Assembly: GCF_047250385.1 (NCBI RefSeq)
Contig: NZ_JBLBVM010000051.1
Location: 62,001-126,000 of the forward strand
DNA length: 64,000 nucleotides
DNA from: Glaciecola sp047250385
Lineage (GTDB): Bacteria > Pseudomonadota > Gammaproteobacteria > Enterobacterales > Alteromonadaceae
Reading direction: 5' to 3'
Positions 44,879 through 53,984 of this stretch are shown in pieces. Made by a program: the position numbers and the translations under genes. Numbering within the stretch: position 1 is the stretch's first letter; every line of letters begins with the position of its first letter. The notes beneath the pieces are model-generated. The model saw nothing but the letters and a program-made list of their open reading frames with translations. It had not been told where the DNA came from and made no database searches.

Positions 44879-45289
44879 GTGAAAACAATTGCTCTTGTAG
44901 CCCATGATCATAAAAAGCCAGACCTGATTGCTTGGGCATCACAACACAAAACGGCCTTACTTACTGCGAATTTAGTCGCTACAGGTACCACTGGTAAATT
45001 GCTTGCGGAGAAAGTCGGTCTTGAAATATCTTGTTATAAAAGCGGCCCTTTGGGTGGAGACCAGCAAATAGGTGCTTTAATTGCAGAACAAAAGCTCGAC
45101 GTTTTGGTTTTCTTTTGGGATCCAATGAATCCAGCTCCCCATGATCCCGACGTAAAAGCATTATTGCGTCTTTGTTCAGTTTGGAATATTCCTGTGGCAT
45201 GCAATGTATCAACGGCTGATATGATAATTTCTTCGCCATTGTTTTCTGACCCAGATTACAAACCTGAACTTCCGGTTTACGATCGTTGA
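44879..45289 (+). CDS. mgsA: Methylglyoxal synthase
   Basis: MgsA converts dihydroxyacetone phosphate to methylglyoxal and phosphate, a bypass of lower glycolysis. The start is GTG at 44879 with GAGGA upstream. The 136-residue protein is slightly shorter than the E. coli enzyme (152) because it begins directly at the first strand (TIALVAHDHKK). Phosphate and catalytic residues are visible: ATGTTGKLL, SGPLGGDQQIGA with the catalytic Asp, and FFWDPMNPAPHDPDVKALLR. It is monocistronic and divergent from argC. Confidence 0.95.
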   Translation: MKTIALVAHDHKKPDLIAWASQHKTALLTANLVATGTTGKLLAEKVGLEISCYKSGPLGGDQQIGALIAEQKLDVLVFFWDPMNPAPHDPDVKALLRLCSVWNIPVACNVSTADMIISSPLFSDPDYKPELPVYDR

Positions 45290-45438
45290 TAAAGTAAGGA
45301 ATTGTAATAGAAATAGCTAAAGGCGCTCTAAAATTAATCGATTTTCAGCCGATACAACCTTAATTACTTTTCTAATTGGGTGAGTTTTTAGTCTATACTT
45401 TCTTCCCCAACTGGTTCACTAGCAAACTGGATGATTAT

Positions 45439-46932
45439 ATGACAGCCACAAAACAATACTCTTGGACTCTAAATGCTCATAAAATATTTAGGTGGATTCT
45501 TGCAGTTCAACTGGCTATCTCGGTTTTTATTGGATTCATAACCGATGACCTAGTAACGCCTTTTGTTGTCGGACTACCAGTGGCTCTTATTCCAATGTTT
45601 TTGAGCCTTCAGCAACCGCATTCAGTGCTAAGTAGGCACGTTATAGCAATAGCAACCCAGTTAATGACAGCGCTGCACATTCAGCAAGCTTATGGAATGA
45701 CTGAAATGCACTTTGAGGTCTTTGTCGTCCTCGCCTTTTTGATTTTCTTCCGAGACTGGAAAGTTGTTGTGTCATCTACCGTAACGGTTGCTATTCATCA
45801 CGTATTATTTTTCGTTATCCAAAGTAATGGTGGCGAAGTCTTTATTTTTGAAAGTAACCGATTGTTTTTCTATATCTTGCTTATTCACGCATTGTTTGCA
45901 GTCGCAGAGGGAGGCGTTTTGGCCTTTATGGCAAGAAAAAGCGAGCAAGAAGCGATAGCGGCCGAATTATTACAAGAGTCAGTGCTCAGAATAATGGGCT
46001 CTGATGGCAAAATTGATTTGCAAGTTAACGTCCTTGTTGAACACGCTGAATTAACTGAATTCAATGCCCTAATTCGTGGTTTCAGGAAGCTTATTGATAA
46101 AGTCAATCTGGTCGGGACTAGCCTTGTGGGTGTCGTTGATAAGGTAAAAGAATCATCGCATGAACTCGATGATTCGGTAGATCAGCAAAACAATCAAGTT
46201 AGCACTATATCGTCATCTATGCAGAATATGACTGCAAGCATCAATGAAGTGGCGACGCTATCTCAAAACGCAAATCAAATAGCAGACAAGGCGAGAACTG
46301 ATACTAATGAAACGCGAGATTCGATTGAGGGAGTAAGCACTAACATCGCTCAACTGAAGTCTACATTGCAAACAACGTCTCATGCAATTCAGGACCTAAG
46401 TGCAAAGTGCACCAACATTTCTGATGTTATGCAATCGATTAAATCGGTAGCAGAACAAACTAATTTGCTAGCATTAAATGCGGCTATTGAGTCTGCAAGG
46501 GCGGGTGAACATGGGCGTGGCTTTGCGGTCGTTGCTGATGAAGTTCGTAACTTAGCAATTAAATCAAAAGAGAGTGCCGAAGAAATAGAGTTGATCACAA
46601 GCCAACTGACAGACAGCGCTAATCATTCAGTCTTAAACATGGACAACTGTGTATCGATGGTCGAAAACGCGGTGGAATCATCCAGCCAAGCATCTTCAAA
46701 CATGGCGGCAGTCCTAAGCGGCATTAACGAAGTTAATAATAACTTGAATACAGTTGCTGAGTCTTCTACAGAACAAGCACAAACATCTGAATCAATCAGT
46801 CAGTCTGCACAGGAACTGGTCCAATTGTTTGGCAACGAAAAAGTGCAAGTTGAAGGTCTAAAAGGGGAAATAGAGCAGTTGAATAAGCTAGCAATAGATT
46901 TAGAAGTACAGCTGCGAAACTTTAAAGTCTAA
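45439..46932 (+). CDS. Methyl-accepting chemotaxis protein with multi-pass membrane sensor
   Basis: I chose the ATG at 45439 (497 residues); the frame is open back to a TTG at 45376. The N-terminal 170 residues form five or six TM helices with short loops instead of a periplasmic ligand domain, followed by a signalling coiled coil. The conserved MCP tip is present (EQTNLLALNAAIESARAGEHGRGFAVV begins near residue 340; key residues E, N and R intact), flanked by long heptad repeats. No HAMP domain is obvious. The signal may be membrane-associated. The next gene starts 15 nt downstream. Confidence 0.88.
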   Translation: MTATKQYSWTLNAHKIFRWILAVQLAISVFIGFITDDLVTPFVVGLPVALIPMFLSLQQPHSVLSRHVIAIATQLMTALHIQQAYGMTEMHFEVFVVLAFLIFFRDWKVVVSSTVTVAIHHVLFFVIQSNGGEVFIFESNRLFFYILLIHALFAVAEGGVLAFMARKSEQEAIAAELLQESVLRIMGSDGKIDLQVNVLVEHAELTEFNALIRGFRKLIDKVNLVGTSLVGVVDKVKESSHELDDSVDQQNNQVSTISSSMQNMTASINEVATLSQNANQIADKARTDTNETRDSIEGVSTNIAQLKSTLQTTSHAIQDLSAKCTNISDVMQSIKSVAEQTNLLALNAAIESARAGEHGRGFAVVADEVRNLAIKSKESAEEIELITSQLTDSANHSVLNMDNCVSMVENAVESSSQASSNMAAVLSGINEVNNNLNTVAESSTEQAQTSESISQSAQELVQLFGNEKVQVEGLKGEIEQLNKLAIDLEVQLRNFKV

Positions 46933-46947
46933 GCTGTTAACACACTT

Positions 46948-47547
46948 ATGCGTTCATTCAAAATTAAGCAATCTGGGTTTAGTCATTGGCTGTTCCCGAT
47001 TGCTGGAATCATCTGGTTCCTAGGAGCGCTCTTTGCGATTACCTGGGTAGGTGAAAGTAAATTTAAAGAGTTTGATCCAAGCTTGAGACTGTCTTCGGAA
47101 ATGATGTCACTTTCAATGGAGGATGAATTAGTTGCGGTGCTAAATAATCCTGAGTCACCAGTAGATTTTAAAAACGCTGACTTTGCAGGGCGGATCTTGC
47201 ATGTAGTGCAAGGCGAATGCTTTTGTGAAACCTTGAGCGAGGCTCATCAAAATACTTTGAATCAATGGGCTGAGACTAAAAACATTCATTTTCAAACTAT
47301 TCAGATCGCCAGTCTGGCGGCACTGACTAGGTTCGTGCCATCAACGCCGGCAGTCATCGTGTTGAATAAAAATAATGATCTAGTCTATTTGGGGCCGTAC
47401 TCGACTGGAATGGGCTGCTTTCAAGACTCAGGCTTAGTTGATGAGCGCATTAGGCCCTATTTTGATCAAGTGAATGGGGTGGCTGCTTTAAGTGAAGTTC
47501 GCGCTGCAATTCAAAGCGAGGCTAAGGGCTGTTATTGCCCGACTTAA
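46948..47547 (+). CDS. Membrane-anchored thioredoxin-like protein (DUF6436-like)
   Basis: The 199-residue protein has one N-terminal TM helix (about 14-35, WLFPIAGIIWFLGALFAI) and a periplasmic domain. The pattern VVQGECFCETLSEAH, a central cis-Pro-like PSTPAVIVL and the strand DLVYLGPYS suggest a thioredoxin fold with a C-x-C motif (FCE preceded by GEC). A second pair, GCYCPT, ends the protein, with another Cys in GMGCFQD. I believe it fits DUF6436, of unknown function. It starts 15 nt after the chemotaxis receptor and may be co-transcribed. Confidence 0.65.
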   Translation: MRSFKIKQSGFSHWLFPIAGIIWFLGALFAITWVGESKFKEFDPSLRLSSEMMSLSMEDELVAVLNNPESPVDFKNADFAGRILHVVQGECFCETLSEAHQNTLNQWAETKNIHFQTIQIASLAALTRFVPSTPAVIVLNKNNDLVYLGPYSTGMGCFQDSGLVDERIRPYFDQVNGVAALSEVRAAIQSEAKGCYCPT

Positions 47548-47562
47548 AAACAAAGTCGTTTT
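47540..47562 (+). terminator. Small hairpin terminator overlapping the end of the DUF6436-like gene
   Basis: CGACTT (47540-47545) pairs with AAGTCG (47553-47558) around an A-rich loop and is followed by TTTT. The stop codon lies in the left arm and loop. Confidence 0.5.
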
Positions 47563-47593
47563 GTTGCAATAACTGGCCCAAGCCTACTACTTT

Positions 47594-48409
47594 TTAACTT
47601 TCAGTCATTTCACTCTTATCTTTGCGCTCGCTGTGCATTTTCTTATGCATTTTTGACTTCTTCGCTTTTTTCATAATTTTAGCGAACTTTTCTTTTTGCT
47701 CAGGACTTAAGACGCTCAGCATATCATAGCGAGACTTCGCTTTACTTACTGCCATGTCGAGCTTTTGCTGTTTGTTTTGAGCGTGCACCGCAAGCCATGC
47801 ACTCTCATCAAACTCCTTCGCCTGAATAATCCTTTTAACTTGCTCTTTCATACTCATGAATTCAGCTTTATTAGCTTCGCGTTGCTGCTTGTTACTCAGC
47901 ATCATGGCTGCTATTTTAGCTTCTTGCTCGTCACTCAATTCGAGTGCTTTTGCTAAGCGTTTCATTTTCTTCTCAGGATTATTTCTCTTTAGGTTTTTTG
48001 TCTTACCTTTTTTCTCTTCCTGATTAGCGATGAACTGTGCTTGCTGTTCGTTAGTTAATTGATTGAATATCTTATTTTTACTTTTCGCCTGAATCAACTT
48101 CGTTTTTAAATTTAGGTCCATTTGCTGTTCTATTGCTGCCGTTACTGCTACTTCGTCCCATACGTTACTTTGCATAAGTGCGCGCATGCTTTCACGGTTC
48201 TGCTGTCGTTCTGCACGGTAAACGCTTAAGTCTTGTTTAGCTTCTTTGTGAATTTGTTTCATGTCTTCTTTTTGTTGAGCACTTAGCGACAAGCTGTGCA
48301 TCGCCATTCTTTCATGATCACCACGTTGACCCTTTTCTTTTGCGTTAATTGCAACAGCACTCACGCTCAATAAGCTCGCGATGGTTAAACTAAGTAGTAA
48401 TTTTTTCAT
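47594..48409 (-). CDS. Spy/CpxP-like periplasmic protein with duplicated LTxxQ domain
   Basis: I chose the ATG at 48409 (271 residues) because AGAGGA precedes it; upstream in-frame Met codons lie at 48445 and 48427. A signal peptide (LLLSLTIASLLSVSAVA) leads to a highly basic, helical, Gln/Lys-rich protein with four LTxxQ-type motifs: LSAQQ, LTNEQ, LSDEQ and LSPEQ. Spy and CpxP normally carry two, so this looks like a tandem duplication of the domain. Spy is an ATP-independent chaperone; CpxP inhibits the sensor CpxA. Divergent from cpxRA, which strongly suggests a CpxP role. Confidence 0.82.
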   Translation of the reverse strand: MKKLLLSLTIASLLSVSAVAINAKEKGQRGDHERMAMHSLSLSAQQKEDMKQIHKEAKQDLSVYRAERQQNRESMRALMQSNVWDEVAVTAAIEQQMDLNLKTKLIQAKSKNKIFNQLTNEQQAQFIANQEEKKGKTKNLKRNNPEKKMKRLAKALELSDEQEAKIAAMMLSNKQQREANKAEFMSMKEQVKRIIQAKEFDESAWLAVHAQNKQQKLDMAVSKAKSRYDMLSVLSPEQKEKFAKIMKKAKKSKMHKKMHSERKDKSEMTES

Positions 48410-48542
48410 GTTTATTCCTCTTTTCATTTTCGTTTCTTTATTCATTTCCGTTTCTCGATTGGTAATAAATATTAAATCTAGGCTTGTTTAAATTCTTGTT
48501 GTAGATAGTAGCGCAGTCAATGCAAAGAAACGCCAAGCAAGT

Positions 48543-48558
48543 GTAAAGCTTATGTAAA
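48543..48558. promoter_or_regulatory. Candidate CpxR-binding site
   Basis: Two direct GTAAA half-sites (48543-48547 and 48554-48558) are separated by 6 nt, close to the CpxR consensus GTAAA-N5-GTAA. The site lies in the 267 nt gap between the CpxP-like gene and cpxR and could control both. The spacing is one base longer than the E. coli consensus. Confidence 0.5.
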
Positions 48559-48676
48559 GGTTTCAGAGCTTTATCAAAATTCACTTATCATATCTTCACT
48601 GAATTACTATGGATTTTAATTAAGCTCCTTTAGAATGAAATTCAGAACTACTATTAATGTATGTCAGGGCGAATGA

Positions 48677-49363
48677 ATGTATCAAGTATTAATAATTGAC
48701 GATGACCAAGCACTTACGCAAATGCTCGCAGAATATCTGGAACAAAATGGCTATGGGGTTGATGTAGAAAACTCTCCTGTTGCTGCAATCGCCAAAGTGC
48801 GGGATGAGAATTTTGATTTGTTATTGCTTGATGTCATGATGCCAGAACTCGATGGCTTTGAAACACTAAAGAAAATTCGTAGCTTCTCGGTCGTTCCAGT
48901 AATTATGTTGACGGCGAAAGGGGAAGACTACGATCGGATATTAGGACTTGAGTTGGGCGCAGATGACTATTTAGCTAAACCTTTTAACCATCGTGAACTG
49001 CTTGCTCGTATGAAAGCCTTAACTCGACGCGTAGATGAGCTAAGCAGCTTTAATCAAATTCAAAACTTGGAGCTTCATGGTATTAAGATTGAAGAGGCGA
49101 GCCAAAGTGCGTTGGTTGGTCAACATGAGCTGGAGTTAACTAGCACTGAATTTCAACTGTTGGTAATGCTAATGAAGCACGCTGGGCATTTGCTAAGCAA
49201 AGAAAAGTTAAGCGAAGATGTGCTGGGTCGCAGACTCAGTGCTTTTGACCGTAGTTTAGATATGCATATAAGTAATGTACGTAAAAAACTATCGCAACAA
49301 GGTCTTGATAATGTAATTAAGACCATGCGTGGATCTGGTTATCTTTTCACGAGTGAAGCTTAA
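48677..49363 (+). CDS. cpxR: OmpR-family response regulator CpxR
   Basis: The 228-residue protein has a receiver domain (IIDDDQALTQML, phospho-acceptor Asp52 in LLLLDVMMPELDG, Thr in MLTAKGEDYDRILGLELGADDYLAKPF with the conserved Lys) and an OmpR-type winged helix (LTSTEFQLLVMLMKHAG, GRRLSAFDRSLDMHISNVRKKL). The GADDYLAKPFNHRELLAR segment is typical of CpxR. It is translationally coupled to the kinase gene (TAATG overlap) and divergent from a CpxP-like gene, which supports the Cpx assignment. Confidence 0.88.
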   Translation: MYQVLIIDDDQALTQMLAEYLEQNGYGVDVENSPVAAIAKVRDENFDLLLLDVMMPELDGFETLKKIRSFSVVPVIMLTAKGEDYDRILGLELGADDYLAKPFNHRELLARMKALTRRVDELSSFNQIQNLELHGIKIEEASQSALVGQHELELTSTEFQLLVMLMKHAGHLLSKEKLSEDVLGRRLSAFDRSLDMHISNVRKKLSQQGLDNVIKTMRGSGYLFTSEA

Positions 49364-50835
49364 TGACCATAGGTAAACTGAATCCCTTTAATTCACTTTT
49401 TGGGCGGGTCTTCGTTTGGTTTTGGACGGCTCTCTTAGTTATTTTACTGAGTGCATTTTTCTTAACCAAACAGCTCAGTACCGTATTAGAAGTGAATGCG
49501 GTTAGCGAAAAGACAGCGCTTGAAGCGCAGGACGCAATGCGGCGGTTACAGCAAGTAATAGATAGCAATAATAGCCTAAATCAGTCACTACGCCGACTAG
49601 GCCGATTTAAAGGCTTGCAAATTGTTGCAATCGATAATGAATCGAAGCAAATTCGCTTAAGCTTTCCTCCTCCTTTATCAGGAAATATTAACAAGCTAAA
49701 AGGCTTTATGGAAAGTGATAGCCCCTTATTGATACAGCTCAACAATATGGAGTTTGTCGGCCCATTTGACTTGAAGTATCGAAAGTCTGAACAGAAAGTT
49801 TTCGTCGGCCGGTTACTGCTGCGTTCTGAAAGCCAGGTTATGTCAAAATCTAAGGTGGCAATTGCGGGCTTAGTCTTGGCAATTTTTCTAAGTACTTTGT
49901 TTTGTTTCGGTTTAGTACTAAGTATCACAAAACCATTGGGTTCTTTGCGTCTAGCTAGCAACCGACTCGCAAAAGGAGACTTAACAACGAGAATTGTAGG
50001 TCTTGAGAATCGAAAGGACGAAGTAGGAAACTTAGCAGACGACTTTAATACGATGGCCACTCGCTTACAAAGCCTTATAGACAATCAAAAGCTATTAATG
50101 GCAAATGTGTCTCATGAATTGCGAACCCCTTTAACTCGCCTGCAGTTAGCAGTTGCATTACTTGAAGATGAGCTGCAAACACAGGATGGCGAAGCTGAAA
50201 GTTCTTCACGTACTAAACAATTAACCCGCATAGAAAATGAAATTATCAAAATGGATCGCATGATTGGCCAAGTGTTGACACTCGCTAAGATAAATACTTC
50301 ACAACAGAGAGTTGAAATGCAAACAGTCACAATGGCTTCAATTTTCAAGAGTGTGTTACAGGATGCCTCTTTTGAGGCTGAAGCAATGAAAAAGACGCTT
50401 ACTGTGAACAAGATCCCCGACCTTAACCTAAGTGCCGACGTGAGTCTGCTATCAAGTGCTGTTGAAAATATCATTCGCAATGCAATTCGATTTTCATCGA
50501 CTCAAGTCAGTTGTCAATTTTCTATTTCGCAGGATGAGCCTGAAGGAATGTATGTCGAAATCTGTATTAGTGATGATGGTGCTGGAATGAGCGCAAGTGA
50601 CTTGGAAACTGTATTTGACCCTTTCTATCGTGGTACTCATCAAGTACATGAAGTGAGCAAGGGGGCAGGCCTAGGCTTATCTATTGCAAAAGCCGCTATT
50701 GAGTTGCATGGTGGGAGTATACGCGCGAGCACGCCACAATCAGAAGAAAGCAGCAAATTAAGTTCAGAAGAACAATCGCCTTTGTCTGGCTTATCAGTAA
50801 TAATACGCCTTCCTATCATGGCTCAAACAACATAG
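49363..50835 (+). CDS. cpxA: Envelope-stress sensor histidine kinase CpxA
   Basis: The 490-residue protein has TM1 (about 17-38), a periplasmic sensor region (about 40-165), TM2 (about 165-190), a HAMP domain (about 190-240), the H-box NVSHELRTPLTRLQLAV with the phospho-accepting His, and a HATPase domain (N-box ENIIRNAIRFS, G1 ISDDGAGM, G2 GAGLGLSIAKAA). The TM2-HAMP segment and H-box resemble CpxA. It should phosphorylate CpxR on envelope damage. It overlaps cpxR by one base, and the lipase gene follows after 7 nt. Confidence 0.88.
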   Translation: MTIGKLNPFNSLFGRVFVWFWTALLVILLSAFFLTKQLSTVLEVNAVSEKTALEAQDAMRRLQQVIDSNNSLNQSLRRLGRFKGLQIVAIDNESKQIRLSFPPPLSGNINKLKGFMESDSPLLIQLNNMEFVGPFDLKYRKSEQKVFVGRLLLRSESQVMSKSKVAIAGLVLAIFLSTLFCFGLVLSITKPLGSLRLASNRLAKGDLTTRIVGLENRKDEVGNLADDFNTMATRLQSLIDNQKLLMANVSHELRTPLTRLQLAVALLEDELQTQDGEAESSSRTKQLTRIENEIIKMDRMIGQVLTLAKINTSQQRVEMQTVTMASIFKSVLQDASFEAEAMKKTLTVNKIPDLNLSADVSLLSSAVENIIRNAIRFSSTQVSCQFSISQDEPEGMYVEICISDDGAGMSASDLETVFDPFYRGTHQVHEVSKGAGLGLSIAKAAIELHGGSIRASTPQSEESSKLSSEEQSPLSGLSVIIRLPIMAQTT

Positions 50836-50842
50836 CGATTGC

Positions 50843-51826
50843 ATGCAGTTAACAAAAGAAGCTGAATTATCAGAAAAATATGAAAGCGTGATCAAACCTT
50901 GGTTTGTGAATGAAATGGAATCAGGCTTTTGGATCCTTGCTGATGGCACTTCTTTGCATTATCGATATGCACATCATGTTCAGGCTAAATCGGTTATTGT
51001 TATCTCTTCTGGACGTGTTGAATGTGCAGCTAAATATGCTGAGCTGATTTACGATTTGTACCAAAACGGTCATTCTGTGTTTATTCACGATCATCGTGGA
51101 CAAGGTTTATCAGAGCGACCTCTGGATAATCCACACTTTGGTTATATTAGTGACTTTAAGCAGTATGTTGAGGATTTTGAACGCATAATTGACGACCTTT
51201 TAAGCCCAATGCTTGCTGATAAATATGCGGAAGAAAGGCCGCCTCTACACCTACTATGCCATTCAATGGGCAGCGCAATTGGAATTTTGCTTGTAAAGGC
51301 GAGACCAGAATTGTTTTCGAAAGCCGTTTTTTGCTCTCCGATGTTTGGTATTACGCCACCACTTCCACCATGGATTGCTAACATTGTAGTGAAGGTGGGT
51401 GTGCTGTTTAATCGCATTAAGGGCAAGACTTGTAGTTATTTCTTTGGGCAAGGTGACTATAGTCCAACCGCGTTTTACAAGAACCGTTTGATGAGCAGTA
51501 AAGTGCGCTACGAAATCTTTCGGAAGACCTATTCTGAGCAGCCTCAATTGCAGCTAGGTGGTGTCACCTTTGAGTGGATTCATGCGTCACTTGTCGCTAT
51601 GAAAGAGATTCGACGCGATGCAAAGCAAATCAAACTACCTTGTATGATCTTATATTCAGGAGCGGACACTGTTGTTGCAAATGAAGATATCGAACAAGTT
51701 ATTGAAGATCTACCTCATTGCGAATCGACACTCGTTCCGGAAGCACTGCATGAGCTCTTTTTCGAAAAAGATAAGTTCAGAACACCAAGTCTAACTAAGA
51801 TATTAAACTACTTTTCAATTCCCTGA
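50843..51826 (+). CDS. pldB: Alpha/beta hydrolase, lysophospholipase-like (PldB family)
   Basis: The 327-residue serine hydrolase matches the monoacylglycerol lipase/lysophospholipase L2 family. The nucleophile elbow is CHSMGSAIG (Ser at about 142), preceded by FIHDHRGQGLSERP; the acid is likely Asp in YSGADTVV and the His is in ALHELFFEKD. No signal peptide is seen. It lies 7 nt after cpxA, so it may be co-expressed with the Cpx stress system, which would suit a role in membrane lipid turnover. Its 3' end overlaps convergent trmL by 12 nt. Confidence 0.85.
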   Translation: MQLTKEAELSEKYESVIKPWFVNEMESGFWILADGTSLHYRYAHHVQAKSVIVISSGRVECAAKYAELIYDLYQNGHSVFIHDHRGQGLSERPLDNPHFGYISDFKQYVEDFERIIDDLLSPMLADKYAEERPPLHLLCHSMGSAIGILLVKARPELFSKAVFCSPMFGITPPLPPWIANIVVKVGVLFNRIKGKTCSYFFGQGDYSPTAFYKNRLMSSKVRYEIFRKTYSEQPQLQLGGVTFEWIHASLVAMKEIRRDAKQIKLPCMILYSGADTVVANEDIEQVIEDLPHCESTLVPEALHELFFEKDKFRTPSLTKILNYFSIP

Positions 51827-52291
51827 TGAAGACGGCATGCTAAACCCCAATTGTCTCCACGCTTCGTAACTTACGATGGCGATTGAGTTTGAAAGATTGA
51901 GGCTACGAGCATTCGCTAGCATTGGAATGCGGATGCGTTGACCTGGCGCGAAAGCATTGCGAATTTCATCGGGTAAACCTGAAGTTTCAGATCCAAACAA
52001 AAGCACATCGCCTTCTTGATATGTCGGTTCATCATGCGGAATTGAGCCTTTCGTAGTCAAAGCAAATATTCTTCGCTGTCCCATTGCTTCTATGAAGGCA
52101 TCATAGTTTTTATGAATCGTGACGTTGGCAAGATCTCTATAGTCTAGCGAAGCCCTTCTCAATTGCTTCTCTTCCATACTAAACCCAAGTGGTTCAATCA
52201 GATGTAGGTGACATCCATTGTTTGAGCACAATCGTATGGCATTCCCTGTGTTTGGAGCAATCTGGGGTTCGTAAAGCGCTATATGAAACAT
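51815..52291 (-). CDS. trmL: tRNA (cytidine/uridine-34 2'-O)-methyltransferase
   Basis: TrmL methylates the wobble ribose of certain tRNA-Leu isoacceptors. The 158-residue SPOUT protein shows the trefoil-knot motifs: YEPQIAPNTGNAIRLC at the N-terminus, LFGSETSGLP for AdoMet binding and the C-terminal LNLSNSIAIVSYEAWRQ. It is usually a homodimer made of this domain alone. It is downstream of gpsA, 37 nt away, in a leftward group with secB. Confidence 0.95.
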   Translation of the reverse strand: MFHIALYEPQIAPNTGNAIRLCSNNGCHLHLIEPLGFSMEEKQLRRASLDYRDLANVTIHKNYDAFIEAMGQRRIFALTTKGSIPHDEPTYQEGDVLLFGSETSGLPDEIRNAFAPGQRIRIPMLANARSLNLSNSIAIVSYEAWRQLGFSMPSSSGN

Positions 52292-52328
52292 GGAGTGGCT
52301 TACCTATGATGATATAAAAAGGTATGAA

Positions 52329-53339
52329 TTATTCTTGGGTTTGTTCGCGGCTTAGCAGAGATATCGCTGCTTCTTTTGCTGATTTACCTTGGTACAGCAC
52401 TTGATATATCTGTTCGCAAATAGGCATTTCGATGTTATTCGCTTGAGATAATAATCTTACTTCGTCTGTATTGCGATAACCCTCTACCACTTGACCGATA
52501 CTTTCGATCGCATCTTCTACGCTCAAACCTTCTCCCAAAGCCAAACCAAAGCGTCGATTTCTTGATTGATTATCGGTACAAGTAAGCACTAAATCACCCA
52601 AACCGGCCATGCCCATGAATGTTTCTTGCTTTGCGCCAATGGCTAAACCAAGACGACTCATTTCAGCAAGCCCTCTGGTAATAAGCGCAGTACGGGCATT
52701 TGCACCAAATCCAAGTCCATCAGCTAATCCAGCGCCAATAGCGATGACATTTTTTACTGCACCACCTAATTGAACACCAATTAAGTCGTCGTTTTTATAA
52801 ACTCTAAAACCTTTGGAGCAATGTAACTTTTGAGAAAATGAGTCGCATAGTTCATTGTCGGTGCATGACAAGGTAATTGCCGTGGGCAAACCAGCCACCA
52901 TTTCTTTGGCAAAAGTAGGGCCGGAAACAACAGCGAAAGGGATCTCTTCGCCAAGAACCTCTAAAGCAACTTCTTGTAAAACTCTCCCTGTGCCAGGCTC
53001 TAAACCTTTAGTTGCCCAAATCAATCGATGTTGTTTGTTCAAGTAAGGTTTGATTGCTTCTAAATTTTCCTTGAAGGCGTGGCTCGGCACAACAACAAGA
53101 ATGTCTTTAGCGCTCTCAATGGTTTCCTGCAGATTATCTGAAAGATTCAGTGCTTCAGGAAATGTTGAGTTTGGGAGGTATTTATTATTACTGCGAGTTT
53201 CACGCATTGCAGCGACGTGCTTTTTATCACGCCCCCACAATATCGTTGGATTACCATTTCTTGCCAATACAAATGCCAGTGCTGTGCCATATGAGCCTGC
53301 ACCGATGACGGCAACGCTCGACTCGAAGGTAGTATCCAT
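52329..53339 (-). CDS. gpsA: Glycerol-3-phosphate dehydrogenase [NAD(P)+]
   Basis: GpsA reduces dihydroxyacetone phosphate to glycerol 3-phosphate for phospholipid synthesis. The 336-residue protein has the dinucleotide-binding VIGAGSYGTALAFVLARNG, the ATKGLEPGTGRVLQE and VVSGPTFAKEMVAGLPTA motifs, the catalytic Lys in GAVKNVIAIGAGLADGLGFGANAR, and GLGDLVLTCT. It lies 18 nt after secB, an arrangement common in gammaproteobacteria. Confidence 0.97.
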   Translation of the reverse strand: MDTTFESSVAVIGAGSYGTALAFVLARNGNPTILWGRDKKHVAAMRETRSNNKYLPNSTFPEALNLSDNLQETIESAKDILVVVPSHAFKENLEAIKPYLNKQHRLIWATKGLEPGTGRVLQEVALEVLGEEIPFAVVSGPTFAKEMVAGLPTAITLSCTDNELCDSFSQKLHCSKGFRVYKNDDLIGVQLGGAVKNVIAIGAGLADGLGFGANARTALITRGLAEMSRLGLAIGAKQETFMGMAGLGDLVLTCTDNQSRNRRFGLALGEGLSVEDAIESIGQVVEGYRNTDEVRLLSQANNIEMPICEQIYQVLYQGKSAKEAAISLLSREQTQE

Positions 53340-53357
53340 TTAGATGTTCACTAGTAC

Positions 53358-53867
53358 TTAAGAATCAAGTTGCTGTGGAGCATCAGCCGCGCCACCTTGT
53401 TCTGCACGTTTTTGCATGTAGGCAGCAAAAATAGCATCAAAATTAACTGGTGCTAAGTTAAGCGGTGGGAATGTGCCACGGTTAACAAGATTTGAAACAG
53501 CTTCACGTGCATATGGGAAAAGCATATTCGGACAGAACGAGCCTAATGTGTGAGCTTTGTTTTGATCTGGCATTTCGCCAATTGCAAAAATACCAGCTTG
53601 TTGAACTTCACATAAAAATGCGGTTTCTTCACCAAGAGTCGCAGTGACGGTTACTGATAAAATAACTTCGTAAAGGTTTGCTTCAATTTCGTTAGTGCGA
53701 GTATCGATATCGAGTTTTACTTCTGGCTTCCATTCTTTTTGAAAAATATTCGGGCTGTTTGGTGTTTCAAACGAGATATCTTTTGTATAAATTCTTTGAA
53801 CGCTAAATTGAGCGCCTTGTTGAGCCTGCTCTGGTGATGCTGCTGGTGTGTTGTTTTCTTCAGCCAT
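53358..53867 (-). CDS. secB: Protein-export chaperone SecB
   Basis: SecB keeps preproteins unfolded and hands them to SecA. The 169-residue protein has the conserved core (FSVQRIYTKDISFETPN, AFLCEVQQAGIFAI, LGSFCPNMLFPYAREAVSNLV, GTFPPLNLAPVNFDAIF). It is followed by gpsA and preceded by grxC, from which a hairpin in the 117 nt gap may partly separate it. Confidence 0.97.
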   Translation of the reverse strand: MAEENNTPAASPEQAQQGAQFSVQRIYTKDISFETPNSPNIFQKEWKPEVKLDIDTRTNEIEANLYEVILSVTVTATLGEETAFLCEVQQAGIFAIGEMPDQNKAHTLGSFCPNMLFPYAREAVSNLVNRGTFPPLNLAPVNFDAIFAAYMQKRAEQGGAADAPQQLDS

Positions 53868-53914
53868 GAATAGTTCCTATCGATATTTCTTATCGTTATT
53901 ATGTTTAAAAATGA

Positions 53915-53940
53915 AAAAGCCTATGAGTACATAAGCTTTT
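53915..53940 (-). terminator. Hairpin between grxC and secB
   Basis: AAAAGC-C-TATG and CATA-A-GCTTTT form an 11 bp stem with one mismatch and a 4 nt AGTA loop. On the minus strand it is followed by TTTTTCATTTTT, so it could terminate or attenuate transcription from yibN-grxC into secB. Confidence 0.45.
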
Positions 53941-53984
53941 ATACTACTTTACTTGGCGCTAGGTGAGCAAATGCTCACTATTAG

